From an uncultured Bacilli bacterium (lineage in GTDB: Bacteria; Bacillota_I; Bacilli_A; RF39; UBA660): a DNA stretch of 43,037 nt. The translations under genes were made by a program, and so were the position numbers. Of this stretch, positions 8,916 through 18,613 are shown in pieces; the stretch's first letter is position 1; every line of letters starts with the position of its first letter. The stretch spans positions 1-43,037 of the forward strand of contig CAKOSZ010000011.1 in NCBI GenBank assembly GCA_934119955.1, read 5' to 3'. The notes below the pieces were generated by a model. That model saw only the letters and a list, made by a program, of their open reading frames with translations, was not told the origin of the DNA and made no database searches.

Positions 8916-10027
8916 TGAATTTTGATATTATTATAATAATACTTTTAGTAATTAGTATTTTAATTAATATAATTTTTCTTTTAAAAACTAAAAAACCAAG
9001 TAAAAACAATCTTGATTTAATAGAAAGATTAGGAAGGTTTGAAGTAAATATTACCAAAGAATTTGGTAATTTAAAAAATGAACTAGGAGAAAATTTAAAT
9101 AATAATTTTTTTAAAGTAAATGATAAATTAGAGTTTAAACTAAATGAAATTAATAACAAAGTTAATTCAAGAATAGATGAGAATTTTGAAAAAACAAATA
9201 AAACCTTTATAAATGTTTTAGAAAGATTATCTAAAATAGATGAGGCTCAAAAGAAAATAGAAACTTTATCGACTGATATAGTATCTCTTGAAAATATTTT
9301 AACTGATAAAAAATCAAGAGGAATATTTGGAGAAGTTAATCTTAATAATATTTTAAAAAATGTTTTTGGAGAAAAAAATGATAAATTATATAGGATACAG
9401 TATAAACTTAGTAATTCATATATTGCTGATTCAGTAGTATTTGCACCTGAACCATTAAAAATGATTGCTATTGATTCTAAGTTTCCACTTGAAGCATATA
9501 GAATAATGGTTGATAAAAAGAAAAGTGATGTCGAAAGAAGTCTTGCTTTTAAACAATTTAAAATAGATGTCAAAAAACATATAGATGCTATCAGTTATAA
9601 ATATATAATTGAAGGAGAAACTAGTAGTCAAGCTATGATGTTTATCCCAGCCGAGGCTATTTTTGCTGAGATTAATGCTTATCATCAAGATTTAGTTGAA
9701 TATGCTTATAAAAAAAGAGTTTGGTTAACAAGTCCAACTACTTTACTGGCTACTTTAACTATGATTTTAATGATAGTTCAAAACATTGAAAGAGATAAAT
9801 ATACAAGTATTATCCATGAAGAATTAAATAAATTAGGAATAGAATTTACAAGATTTAAAGAAAGATTTGATAAACTATCTAAAAGCATTTTAACAGTTAA
9901 TAAAGATGTTGAAGCATTTAGTATAACAACTGATAAAATTAAAAAGAAATTTGATACTATTTCAAGTGCTAATATAAATAAAGAAATAGAAACAGATGAG
10001 AGTTATAATCAAGATAATGAGATTTGA
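8915..10027 (+). CDS. rmuC: DNA recombination protein RmuC
   Basis: RmuC family proteins limit DNA inversions and rearrangements; the domain has a nuclease-like fold and the protein is membrane anchored. A single N-terminal transmembrane helix (IIIIILLVISILINIIFLL) is followed by a coiled coil to about residue 120 and then the RmuC core, with KSRGIFGEVNL, the acidic/Lys core IAIDSKFPLEAY and PTTLLATLTMI. A longer frame exists upstream to 8876, but the ATG at 8915 fits GGAGAAG at 8904-8910 and overlaps the RNase J stop as TAATG, so this start is preferred. The stop codon lies in the loop of its own terminator hairpin. Confidence 0.9.
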   Translation: MNFDIIIIILLVISILINIIFLLKTKKPSKNNLDLIERLGRFEVNITKEFGNLKNELGENLNNNFFKVNDKLEFKLNEINNKVNSRIDENFEKTNKTFINVLERLSKIDEAQKKIETLSTDIVSLENILTDKKSRGIFGEVNLNNILKNVFGEKNDKLYRIQYKLSNSYIADSVVFAPEPLKMIAIDSKFPLEAYRIMVDKKKSDVERSLAFKQFKIDVKKHIDAISYKYIIEGETSSQAMMFIPAEAIFAEINAYHQDLVEYAYKKRVWLTSPTTLLATLTMILMIVQNIERDKYTSIIHEELNKLGIEFTRFKERFDKLSKSILTVNKDVEAFSITTDKIKKKFDTISSANINKEIETDESYNQDNEI

Positions 10028-10042
10028 AAATCATTATCTTTT
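10011..10042 (+). terminator. Terminator of rmuC, enclosing its stop codon
   Basis: AAGATAATGA and TCATTATCTT form a perfect 10-bp stem. The 10-nt loop contains the rmuC TGA. A T-rich tail follows. Confidence 0.75.
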
Positions 10043-10075
10043 ATTATATTTAAATTTAAAAAATACAATTATTAA

Positions 10076-10104
10076 TTGATTAGTTTATTAAAGGATGATA
10101 TATT
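10076..10104 (+). promoter_or_regulatory. Orphan promoter
   Basis: TTGATT, a 17-bp spacer and TATATT preceded by TGA (extended -10). The predicted transcript starts near 10111 and would end at the hairpin at 10279-10326. The only frame it covers has no usual start codon. Confidence 0.4.
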
Positions 10105-10242
10105 ATTTATGTAGTAAGTATAATTTTTAGTGATTTTTACTTAAACAAATTAGATGATACTAAAAATAGTTATGAAAAAACTAAAACATATAGAAATATT
10201 GTAAAAAAATATGAAGAAGAAAATGGAGCAGTTTGTAAATAA
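10105..10242 (+). pseudogene. Possible small gene remnant without a start codon
   Basis: An open frame ends at the TAA 10240-10242 and reads back to a TGA at 10096-10098. It encodes a hydrophobic start (YVVSIIF) and then a Lys/Glu-rich helix ending in KKYEEENGAVCK. No ATG, GTG or TTG lies in this frame. The promoter just upstream and the terminator just downstream suggest a once-intact small gene, a non-standard start (ATT), or a small RNA. The remainder of 10043-10428 shows nothing beyond these signals and the promoter of the next gene. Confidence 0.25.
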
Positions 10243-10278
10243 AAAAATTAAAAATTTAAATTATATAAAATTAAAATT

Positions 10279-10326
10279 AGAAGTTAAAAAAATAATTTTG
10301 AATTTAACTTCTTTTATATTGCTTAA
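10279..10326 (+). terminator. Rho-independent terminator of the orphan unit
   Basis: AGAAGTTAAA and TTTAACTTCT form a perfect 10-bp stem around a 24-nt AT-rich loop, followed by TTTT. Confidence 0.6.
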
Positions 10327-10376
10327 AAATATTGTACTTATTTTTACATATTTTGACATTTCATAATTTTAGATGT

Positions 10377-10405
10377 TTTACATTATACTCAACATTTGTT
10401 ATAAT
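10377..10405 (+). promoter_or_regulatory. Promoter of the glucosaminidase gene
   Basis: TTTACA, a 17-bp spacer and TATAAT preceded by TGT (extended -10). The -10 ends 23 nt before the start codon. Confidence 0.7.
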
Positions 10406-10428
10406 ATTACTAGAATAGAAGGTTAGAT

Positions 10429-13400
10429 ATGAAGAAAAAAATAATTTTACTACTTAGTATATATTTTATTATTTTGCCAGTTAAAGCACTTACTTATAAA
10501 GAAATTGAAGCAAGAAGTGTTTGTTCTAGTTTTGAAGTTGCTATTGCAAATGCTTCTAAAAATTTAGATAGCGTGGCTTGTTTTGATACTTATCTTGATG
10601 CTAAAAATAAATTTAATGAAACTAATAATGATGATTTAGTTATTCTTGAAAGAAAAAATAATGTAACTAAAATAATAGATGCTAAATATGCTCTTGTATA
10701 TCTTGGAGTTAGAAGTATAACTGAAAATACGGATTATTATTCTAGTAGTAATTTAACAAATAGCATTTCTTTTATGAATCATCATCCAAACTATGGTGCA
10801 ACTGATGGGGCATTTTTAGATTTCAATTATGATAATCATGCAGCCTTAGTTTATTCAAATGGAGTAAAAGGTTGGATAAAAGATAATTATTATAGAATAA
10901 TTCCTCTTAATTTTTTAGGAACTACAAGTTACTATAAAATAATCAATAATGAATTATATCACTACTATGGTAAAGATATTCAAACAAATTATTCAAGTTA
11001 TGGAAGAGTAATAGATAAAAAGCCAGATTATTTAGAAAATAAAACTTATTATAGTTTTGATGGTACTTATTTTTATAATAGTTTTAAAGAATTAGTAACT
11101 GACTTAAAAAATAATAATCATAATTTAAGTGTAAATAAAAATAATCCTTATTATAATTATTATATGTACCTACCTCATAGAGGAATATCTAATTATTCAG
11201 GTGATGACATTGATTCTTATTTGAAAAATAATAAGGGATTAATTGGAACTATTTATGGTAATAAAGCAGTTACTCATTATTCAAATATGTATCAAACTGG
11301 TAATTTCTTTAAAAATAGTGAGTATTTATATGGAGCAAATGCTATTTTAATGATGTCTCTTGCTACTAATGAATCTGCTCTTGGACAAAGTAGTATAGCA
11401 ATTTATAAAAATAATTTATTTGGTCATGCTGCTTATGATTCTAGTGCATTTGATTCAGCAACAGGATATTTAAATCCTTATCAAAGCATACTAGGTCATG
11501 CTAAAAGTTATATAAATTGTGGTTATGCAAATCCAAATGATTATAGGTATAATGGATCTAATATGGGTAATAAAAGTAGTGGTATGAATATAAAATATGC
11601 AAGTGATCCTTATTGGGGAGAAAAAGCGGCAAATTACTATTATTTATTTGATAAAGATAATGGCTTTCTTGATTACAATTACTATCAACTAGGAATAACA
11701 ACAAGTTATAACTTTAATGTAAGAACAGAACCTAATCAAACAAGTAGTATCCCCTTTATGATAAAATCCATGAATATTCCTGTTATTATTTTAGATGAGG
11801 TTAAAGGAACATCTTTTAATGGTTCAAATATTTGGTATAAAGTTGTAGCAGATATGAATCTTAATGGGACAAGAACTAGTGGAGTTAGTTGTAGTTATAC
11901 TAATTATTATAACTATAATTCTTATGTTTATATTCATTCATCTTTTATCAAAAAAATTAATAAAACTGTTAATGAAAAGTACAATAATATTAATTTACAA
12001 AAAGATAATTATACTTATAAAGAATATTCAAGCGGAGCAAAATATACTCCTAAAACTGGTACTATTCTAGAAAACACTAATATGTATATAACTTCATCTT
12101 TAAATAATGAAATTGGCTCTTTAAATAAAGGAATGATTGTTCCGGTTTTTATGACTGCCTATTTAAATGATAAACCAGTTGCTTATTTAATAGAAAGTGT
12201 GTATAGTAAAAATCAAAGAGCTTGGATTAAGGCAAATAGTTTAGAATTTGTTGATAAAGATTTATTAGTAACTAGTTTAGATACTAATTATTTAAATGTT
12301 TTTAATAATGTATCTGGAAGTGTAGTAGGAAGTCTTTATACTAATACTTATTCAGTTATTGTAGATTCTAAAAAATCTAATAATGATTTATGGATAAAAA
12401 TTCATTATGATAATAACACCTATGCCTGGTTAAATACAAATATTTCAGCAAGTTTAGGAACAATTTCCTATACAACTGATTTAATAAATCAACCTCCAAC
12501 TATAACTGCAAATGATAAAACTATCTTTGTTAAAGATGAATTTAATCCATTAAAAGATGTAAAAGCAATAGATCCGGAAGACGGGGATATTACTTCAAAT
12601 ATAAAAGTATCGGGAAGTGTTGATACCAATAAACCTGGCACTTATCAAATAACTTACCAAGTAGAAGATTCAAAAGGAGAAAAAGTAACTAAAACTATTA
12701 AAGTAGTTGTAAAAGATTATGAGGCAAGAAATAGTTTATTTATGTATGAATCACTAAAACATGTAAGTGGCAATACTTTTGAATTTAAAGGATTTTTAGG
12801 AACAATTAAAGAAGATAATAAAAATAATTATCATACAATAACTTTTAAAAATGAAGATACCAAAAAAGAATATACTTATAAATTAGAAAAATACAAAGAT
12901 TATCCATATGAAATGTCTAGTTTAGATGATGACAGGAAATATGATTATTCAGCCGGTTGGTTTCAAGGTAAAATTGATTTATCTAACTTAGAAAATGGTA
13001 ATTATTTAATTTATATTAATTCTTATAATTATACAAATGGTACTAAAACAACTTCATATTTTACTAATATTGCTTATTTAGATATGCCAAGACGAGTAAA
13101 GGGGAATAATTTAGGTTTTTCATTTAATGTTGATTTTTCATATCTTGGAAGTCCAATGATTCTGGAAGTTAGAGAAAATTTAATTAGTTATGATGAACCA
13201 ACTAGTATGGATCCTATGTATAATTACTTTAATGAATTAAAACTTGATGCAGATAATTTAACAATAACTGGAACAAGTCACAGTATTTTAGTAAATTATT
13301 CTAAAAATGATAATGTGAAAAGAGAAATAATTTTTGAAAACTTAGCAACTTATGAAAGAACAAGTTATGATTTATCTTATATTGATAATGGTCCTTATAA

Positions 13401-13644
13401 AATAGAATTACCAGTAACAGATAATAAAGACAAAACAAGGGCTTGGTTTAAAAAAACTATTAATTTAAAAGATTTAAAAAAAGGAAAATATTCAGTTATT
13501 ATTAAAACAACATCTAATAATAAAACATATTATGGGGAATTAATGGACGTTGCATATACAGATTTTACTAATATTAATACAAGTAATTATAAATTTTCAA
13601 GAAGTGATGAAAAAAGATTAAGAATAGAACTTGAAAAAGATTAA
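10429..13644 (+). CDS. Secreted N-acetylglucosaminidase (GH73-type) with SH3-like and Ig-like domains
   Basis: A 1071-residue exported cell-wall hydrolase. Residues 1-21 are a signal peptide ending in PVKALT. The catalytic region (about 270-410) has LMMSLATNESALGQS with the likely catalytic Glu at 315, then NNLFGHAAYD and PYQSILGHAKSY, as in LytD-like glucosaminidases that cut the glycan backbone. SH3-like binding repeats follow (about 418-510 and 545-680; VRTEPNQTSS marks one). Residues 687-764 are a DUF5011-type Ig-like domain (PTITANDKTI, DPEDGDIT, PGTYQITYQV). The last 300 residues are beta-rich and unassigned. No LPxTG or membrane anchor is seen. The gene has its own promoter and short leader. 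Confidence 0.82.
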   Translation: MKKKIILLLSIYFIILPVKALTYKEIEARSVCSSFEVAIANASKNLDSVACFDTYLDAKNKFNETNNDDLVILERKNNVTKIIDAKYALVYLGVRSITENTDYYSSSNLTNSISFMNHHPNYGATDGAFLDFNYDNHAALVYSNGVKGWIKDNYYRIIPLNFLGTTSYYKIINNELYHYYGKDIQTNYSSYGRVIDKKPDYLENKTYYSFDGTYFYNSFKELVTDLKNNNHNLSVNKNNPYYNYYMYLPHRGISNYSGDDIDSYLKNNKGLIGTIYGNKAVTHYSNMYQTGNFFKNSEYLYGANAILMMSLATNESALGQSSIAIYKNNLFGHAAYDSSAFDSATGYLNPYQSILGHAKSYINCGYANPNDYRYNGSNMGNKSSGMNIKYASDPYWGEKAANYYYLFDKDNGFLDYNYYQLGITTSYNFNVRTEPNQTSSIPFMIKSMNIPVIILDEVKGTSFNGSNIWYKVVADMNLNGTRTSGVSCSYTNYYNYNSYVYIHSSFIKKINKTVNEKYNNINLQKDNYTYKEYSSGAKYTPKTGTILENTNMYITSSLNNEIGSLNKGMIVPVFMTAYLNDKPVAYLIESVYSKNQRAWIKANSLEFVDKDLLVTSLDTNYLNVFNNVSGSVVGSLYTNTYSVIVDSKKSNNDLWIKIHYDNNTYAWLNTNISASLGTISYTTDLINQPPTITANDKTIFVKDEFNPLKDVKAIDPEDGDITSNIKVSGSVDTNKPGTYQITYQVEDSKGEKVTKTIKVVVKDYEARNSLFMYESLKHVSGNTFEFKGFLGTIKEDNKNNYHTITFKNEDTKKEYTYKLEKYKDYPYEMSSLDDDRKYDYSAGWFQGKIDLSNLENGNYLIYINSYNYTNGTKTTSYFTNIAYLDMPRRVKGNNLGFSFNVDFSYLGSPMILEVRENLISYDEPTSMDPMYNYFNELKLDADNLTITGTSHSILVNYSKNDNVKREIIFENLATYERTSYDLSYIDNGPYKIELPVTDNKDKTRAWFKKTINLKDLKKGKYSVIIKTTSNNKTYYGELMDVAYTDFTNINTSNYKFSRSDEKRLRIELEKD

Positions 13645-13658
13645 AAATATGATATAAT
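13631..13658 (+). promoter_or_regulatory. Promoter of the TasA-like surface gene
   Basis: TTGAAA, a 16-bp spacer and TATAAT preceded by TGA. The -35 lies inside the last codons of the upstream glucosaminidase gene. GGAG follows at 13671. Confidence 0.65.
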
Positions 13659-13679
13659 TTTAATAGAATAGGAGACTAT

Positions 13680-15530
13680 ATGAAAGAATTATTAGAAATG
13701 AATAAACCATTTAAAAAATATTTACCAATTTATATGATAATGTTATCAATTGTTTTATTGATGGGAACGAGTTATGCTCTTTTAAAAAGTTCTCATCAAG
13801 GAACTAATACTTATACAATGAACGTTGGAACACTTGCAGTAACTTTTGTTGATAGTGAAACAAATGCTTTAACTCTTGAAAATGCTTATCCAATGACAGA
13901 TGATGAAGGTATGAGTGAAACAAAAGAACTTACTTTTACAGTTAAAAATACTGGAACTGTTACAGCAAAATATTCAGTTTACATAGAAGAAACATCAACT
14001 AGTCCTGAATTTAAAAGTGTAATTCGATATATATCTAATAAAAATAATGTAGGATATACCAGTCCTAAAACTTTAGCAAGTGATAACTATATAGATAAAG
14101 ACTCATATCTAGATACTTCAAAAACAGCAACTTATAAAGTAAAAGCATGGATGGCTGAAACAGCAGATAGTACTTATATGAATAAAACATTTACAGCAAG
14201 AGTTGTCGTAACAGGTGAACAAACATCAATGAATTCTGAATATATTAGAAATGTAATAAAAAGTAAACAAACATCAACGTGCAAAACTTATGTAGATGAA
14301 GATGGTATAACTTATGTATCAGGAAGTGATAGTTGTATTGATTTTAATTATGTTTGGTATAGTGGTAAAATGTGGCGAATAACGGCAGTTAATTCTGATG
14401 GAACTATGAAAATGATAACTGATGATAATATGACAACTATATCTTATGGATATAATTCAACATTTGCTAATTCATACATATATCAATGGTTAAATGAAGA
14501 TTTTTTAGATACTTTATATAATTATCAAAATATATTAGTAGAGGATAGTACTTGGAATGTTACCTCGACTACTAGCGAAAGTACCAAATTGACAGAAACA
14601 ACATTAGTAAATAATTCTACTATTGGTGTCTCTACTCCGGTTGGACTTTTGAACTCATATGAATATTATATGAGTTATAAAAATACAAACTCAAATTTAG
14701 GTTTTTTAGCTAATGGTGTTTATTTTTGGTTATTAAATCAAAATTCATCTAATGTGTGGATGGTTGATAATGTTAATGGCACGATGAGTTCAGCAGCTTC
14801 AAGTTCCTTTTCGGTTGTTCGTCCAGTAATTAATTTAAATTCTAATATTAAAATTTCTTCTGGAACAGGTACAAAAAGCGATCCATATAGAATATCTGGT
14901 GATAACGAAGCAACAGGTAGTGGAAGTTTAAATACAAGAATAAGCGGAGAATATGTGCTTCTAAATGACGAATTATATAGGATAGTTGGTATAGAAGACG
15001 GAAAGACAAAAATTAATAAAGTTGATGTAATTTCAAGTGATGAATCAGGAATCGAAAATAAATTTGTATCAGCTACAACATATGGAAGTAGTACAAGTGA
15101 TGATTATTGGGATTATTATTTAAATAATACTTGGATTGCTAACTTACCAGAAAAGGAAATATTAGAAGTAGGTACATATTATCTTGGAATTATTTCATCT
15201 TCATCTAGTAACTATAAAGAAACAATATGTAGTACAAATGATACGTCTTCGCCAACTAAAACATGCACTAAAACAAGTGAAGTATGGCAAGGTTATATAG
15301 GACTTCCGAGATATGGAGAAATGTTTGCAAGCCCACAAGCAAAAACAACATCAAATGTTTGGATGCTTAGTACATTAGGAAGGTTGCCAATAGTTATAGT
15401 GAGTAATGGTTCTTTGCATCCTACCCAAGGTGGGTTGAAATTACTGGTACGACCATCTATGTTTTTATCATCTGATGTTAGCATAACAGGAGGAACAGGA
15501 CTTCCAGATGATCCGTTTACAATAGGATAA
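13680..15530 (+). CDS. TasA/camelysin-like surface protein with two repeated C-terminal domains
   Basis: An exported protein of 616 residues; role unknown, perhaps surface fibre or adhesin. An N-terminal membrane/signal segment (IYMIMLSIVLLMGTSYALL) is followed by the TasA/SipW-dependent pattern: TYTMNVGTLAVTF, a Leu-rich segment and LTFTVKNTGTVTAKYSVYI (residues about 40-185). Two similar domains follow, about 210-405 and 421-616. Each opens with a W/Y-x-hydrophobic motif (MWRITAV; LYRIVGI) and closes with VRP, then GTG and DPY or DPF. They resemble DUF6273-like or C-type-lectin-like modules. The segment 15371-15460 uses codons rare elsewhere here (CTG, GGG, AGG, TTG). GGAG precedes the start. 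Confidence 0.65.
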   Translation: MKELLEMNKPFKKYLPIYMIMLSIVLLMGTSYALLKSSHQGTNTYTMNVGTLAVTFVDSETNALTLENAYPMTDDEGMSETKELTFTVKNTGTVTAKYSVYIEETSTSPEFKSVIRYISNKNNVGYTSPKTLASDNYIDKDSYLDTSKTATYKVKAWMAETADSTYMNKTFTARVVVTGEQTSMNSEYIRNVIKSKQTSTCKTYVDEDGITYVSGSDSCIDFNYVWYSGKMWRITAVNSDGTMKMITDDNMTTISYGYNSTFANSYIYQWLNEDFLDTLYNYQNILVEDSTWNVTSTTSESTKLTETTLVNNSTIGVSTPVGLLNSYEYYMSYKNTNSNLGFLANGVYFWLLNQNSSNVWMVDNVNGTMSSAASSSFSVVRPVINLNSNIKISSGTGTKSDPYRISGDNEATGSGSLNTRISGEYVLLNDELYRIVGIEDGKTKINKVDVISSDESGIENKFVSATTYGSSTSDDYWDYYLNNTWIANLPEKEILEVGTYYLGIISSSSSNYKETICSTNDTSSPTKTCTKTSEVWQGYIGLPRYGEMFASPQAKTTSNVWMLSTLGRLPIVIVSNGSLHPTQGGLKLLVRPSMFLSSDVSITGGTGLPDDPFTIG

Positions 15531-15540
15531 AAATTTATTT

Positions 15541-15603
15541 CCTTATGCGATAAGGCTTTAAAAAGAAATTATATAAATTGTTGCAATTGCAACAATTTTT
15601 TTT
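15541..15603 (+). terminator. Hairpin pair and terminator after the TasA-like gene
   Basis: A small perfect hairpin CCTTAT-GCG-ATAAGG at 15541-15555 lacks a T tail. It is followed by AATTGTTGC-AATT-GCAACAATT (15576-15597) running into eight or more Ts, a strong terminator. Confidence 0.75.
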
Positions 15604-15674
15604 GTTGTTTAGAAATATAATTAGGGTACAAAAGAAGATAAAAAATATATATGTGTCTTTTTATGTAAGTTTAA

Positions 15675-15703
15675 TTGTAAATGATTAAACTAATTTATAT
15701 AAT
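15675..15703 (+). promoter_or_regulatory. Promoter of nrdDG
   Basis: TTGTAA, a 17-bp spacer and TATAAT, with AGGAGG at 15711-15716 immediately after the likely start site. I looked for an NrdR box and found no convincing match. Confidence 0.6.
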
Positions 15704-15721
15704 GTAATTGAGGAGGATTAA

Positions 15722-18070
15722 ATGATTACGGATGTATGTAAAAGTGATACTTTAAAAGTTATTAAAAGAGATGGAAAGAAAGTTCCTTTTAATGAAGATA
15801 AAATTGGTCTTGCAATTAAAAAGGGATTTGATAGTTTAGGAGAAAAATATAAACCAGATGATAGTAGTTTAGTTTATAAAAAAGTGATTGAAGATATTAA
15901 TGAAAATTATGGTGATAGTAAAACTATTAAGATAGAAGATATTCAAGATTTAATTGAAAATAATTTAAGAGAACTAGGATATGTTGATGTTCTTGAAAGT
16001 TTTGCAAGTTATAGAGAATCAAGAGATAAATCAAGAAGTATGTTTCAAAGTCGTCAACATAAACTTGTTAAAGCAATTGAAGCTTTGTCTTTGAAAGATG
16101 CAAGTGAAGAAGATAGTAAAAGAGATAATGCTAATGTTAATGGTGATACAGCCATGGGAACAATGCTTCAATACGGAAGTACTATCTCAAAAGAGTTTTC
16201 TAAATCATATTTTATTAAACCAGAGTTTTCAGATATGCATGATTCTGGAATGATACATATTCATGATATGGACTTTTTACCAATGGGTACAACTACTTGT
16301 TGTCAAATAGATTTATCTAGTTTGTTTGAAAAAGGTTTTTCAACAGGACATGGCTTTTTAAGAAGTCCTAATAGTATTATGAGTTATGCTGCTCTTGCTG
16401 CTATTGCTATTCAATCTAATCAAAATGATCAACACGGTGGTCAATCAATTCCTGCTTTTGATTATTATATGGCTCCTGGGGTAGTAAAATCATTTAAAAA
16501 AGAATTTAAATCACTTTTATTTGATTTTTTAGAACTTGAAGGATTTGATAAATTCTTAAATATGAAAGGTATTGAAAAAGAAATATCTAAAATAAAAGAA
16601 GTTAATTTCAATATGAATGCTTTTGAACATTTCTTTAAAGGTTCAGGTGATGTTGAATTATTATTTAGAAAGGCTCATAAAAAAGCAATTGTTAAAGTTG
16701 AAAAACTTACATATCAAGCAATGGAAAGTTTTATTCATAATTTAAATACAATGCATTCAAGAGCAGGTGCCCAAGTACCATTTTCATCTATTAACTTTGG
16801 AACAGATACAAGTTTTGAAGGAAGAATGGTAATAAAGAACTATTTACTTGCAACTGAGGCTGGTCTTGGTCATGGTGAAACTCCAATTTTTCCAATTTCA
16901 ATATTTAAAGTAAAAGATGGAGTTAACTATAATAAAACTGATCCAAACTATGATTTATTTGAACTTTCTTGTAAGGTTTCAGCTAAAAGATTATTTCCAA
17001 ATTTCTCATTTATTGATGCTCCGTTTAATAAACAATATTATAAAGAAGGTAATATCAATACAGAAATTGCTTATATGGGATGTCGTACTAGGGTTATAGG
17101 TAATGTTGCTGATCCAGAACGTGAAATTGTAACAGGACGTGGTAATTTATCATTTACATCAATTAACTTAGTTCGTTTGGGTATTAAATATGGAATTGTT
17201 AATGGTGCTAAAAAAGCAGATATGGAAGGATTTTATAAAGAATTATCTGAAACCATGGATAAAGTTCGCGATCAATTACTTGATAGATTTGATATTCAAT
17301 GCAAACGTCATGTTTATAACTTTCCATTCTTACTTGGACAAGGTATTTGGATAGATTCTAAGAACTTAAAAAATAAAGATAATTTAAGAAAAGTATTAAA
17401 ACATGGTACTTTAACCGAAGGATTTATTGGTCTTGCTGAATGCCTGAAAGCCTTAACTGGTAAACATCATGGAGAATCAAAACAATCTCAAGAATTAGGC
17501 CTTGAAATTGTTAAATTCATGCGTAATAAATGTGATGAATACACTAAAGAATATAAACTTAATTTCTCATTAATTGCAACTCCTGCCGAAGGCTTATCTG
17601 GTCGTTTCACAGCAATTGATAAATCAATTTATGGTATTATTCCAGGAGTAACTGATAGAGAATATTATACGAATTCATTCCATGTACCAGTTTATTATCA
17701 AACAACTATTTCCAATAAAATTAAAACCGAAGCACCATATCATGCTTTAACTAATGGAGGACATATTTCATATATTGAACTTGATGGAGATTTATGTGAA
17801 AATGTTGATGCTTTCATTAAAGTTATTCGTATGATGAAAGAAGCAGGAATTGGTTATGGAGCCGTTAATCATCCAGTAGATAGAGATCCAGTTTGTGGTT
17901 TTACAGGAGTTATAGGAGATGTTTGCCCAGGTTGTGGCAGACGTGAAACTGATGGGGTTAAATTTGAAAGAATTAGAAGAATTACCGGTTATTTAGTAGG
18001 TACTGTTGATAGATTCAACAATGGTAAAAAAGCCGAAGAGCATGACCGAGTAAAACATACTTTTAAGTAA
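15722..18070 (+). CDS. nrdD: Anaerobic (class III) ribonucleoside-triphosphate reductase
   Basis: An oxygen-sensitive glycyl-radical enzyme that makes dNTPs from NTPs. An N-terminal ATP-cone (VIKRDGKKVPFNEDKI) supplies allosteric control. The core has TTTCCQIDL, GAQVPFSSINFGTD and RVIGNVADPEREIVTGRGN. The C-terminal zinc site is built from Cys residues in DPVCGFTGV and CPGCGRRE. The radical Gly is at about 756 in RRITGYLVGT. At 782 residues it is of full family length. AGGAGG lies five bases before the start. The stop overlaps the nrdG start as TAATG, so reductase and activase are made together. Its presence as the encoded reductase indicates anaerobic growth. Confidence 0.97.
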   Translation: MITDVCKSDTLKVIKRDGKKVPFNEDKIGLAIKKGFDSLGEKYKPDDSSLVYKKVIEDINENYGDSKTIKIEDIQDLIENNLRELGYVDVLESFASYRESRDKSRSMFQSRQHKLVKAIEALSLKDASEEDSKRDNANVNGDTAMGTMLQYGSTISKEFSKSYFIKPEFSDMHDSGMIHIHDMDFLPMGTTTCCQIDLSSLFEKGFSTGHGFLRSPNSIMSYAALAAIAIQSNQNDQHGGQSIPAFDYYMAPGVVKSFKKEFKSLLFDFLELEGFDKFLNMKGIEKEISKIKEVNFNMNAFEHFFKGSGDVELLFRKAHKKAIVKVEKLTYQAMESFIHNLNTMHSRAGAQVPFSSINFGTDTSFEGRMVIKNYLLATEAGLGHGETPIFPISIFKVKDGVNYNKTDPNYDLFELSCKVSAKRLFPNFSFIDAPFNKQYYKEGNINTEIAYMGCRTRVIGNVADPEREIVTGRGNLSFTSINLVRLGIKYGIVNGAKKADMEGFYKELSETMDKVRDQLLDRFDIQCKRHVYNFPFLLGQGIWIDSKNLKNKDNLRKVLKHGTLTEGFIGLAECLKALTGKHHGESKQSQELGLEIVKFMRNKCDEYTKEYKLNFSLIATPAEGLSGRFTAIDKSIYGIIPGVTDREYYTNSFHVPVYYQTTISNKIKTEAPYHALTNGGHISYIELDGDLCENVDAFIKVIRMMKEAGIGYGAVNHPVDRDPVCGFTGVIGDVCPGCGRRETDGVKFERIRRITGYLVGTVDRFNNGKKAEEHDRVKHTFK

Positions 18071-18591
18071 TGCAAATTCGTCTTGCTAATCCTTTACAAA
18101 AAGATAGTGTAGTTGATGGACCAGGGATTAGAATGGTTGTTTGGACCCAAGGATGTCCTCATCACTGCAAGAATTGTCATAACCCCGAAACTCATGATTA
18201 TAATAAAGGATTTGTAACAGATACTGCTGATATAATTAATGAAATTAAAGATAGAGAACTTCAAGATGGTCTAACTTTTTCTGGGGGAGATCCGATGATA
18301 CAACCACTTCCGTGTCTAGAAATTGCTAAATATGCCAAGAAAATAGGTCTTAATGTTTGGTGCTATACCGGATTTCTCTTTGAACAATTATTAGAAATAC
18401 AGGATTGTGTTGAATTTTTAAAATATGTTGATGTCTTAGTAGATGGACCATTTGTTGATTCTTTAAAAAGTTATAGTGCTAAATATCGAGGTTCTAAAAA
18501 TCAAAGAATAATAAATGTTAAACCATCTTTAAAAAAGAAAAAAGCAGTTCTTGTTAAAGAATATATAATAAGAGATAAGTTAGTTAAATAA
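18070..18591 (+). CDS. nrdG: Anaerobic ribonucleotide reductase activating protein
   Basis: A radical-SAM activase that generates the glycyl radical on NrdD. The iron-sulfur motif CxxxCxxC is seen as CPHHCKNCHNPETH near residue 30, and the SAM-binding GGDP motif follows as FSGGDPMIQP. Its 173 residues are typical. The start codon overlaps the nrdD stop (TAATG). The last codons and stop lie within a strong hairpin terminator that also covers the stop codon of the opposing DUF192 gene. Confidence 0.95.
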   Translation: MQIRLANPLQKDSVVDGPGIRMVVWTQGCPHHCKNCHNPETHDYNKGFVTDTADIINEIKDRELQDGLTFSGGDPMIQPLPCLEIAKYAKKIGLNVWCYTGFLFEQLLEIQDCVEFLKYVDVLVDGPFVDSLKSYSAKYRGSKNQRIINVKPSLKKKKAVLVKEYIIRDKLVK

Positions 18592-18613
18592 TTCTAACTT
18601 ATCTCCTTTTTTT
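18572..18613 (+). terminator. Terminator of nrdDG spanning both convergent stop codons
   Basis: GAGATAAGTTAG and CTAACTTATCTC form a perfect 12-bp stem, followed by CTTTTTTT. The nrdG stop lies in the loop, and the end of the minus-strand DUF192 gene lies in the stem. Confidence 0.8.

Noticed and set aside
15531..15721. NrdR box upstream of nrdD
   Set aside because: An AT-rich stretch ending in GTGT resembles half a box, but the spacing does not match the consensus, and no second box was found.
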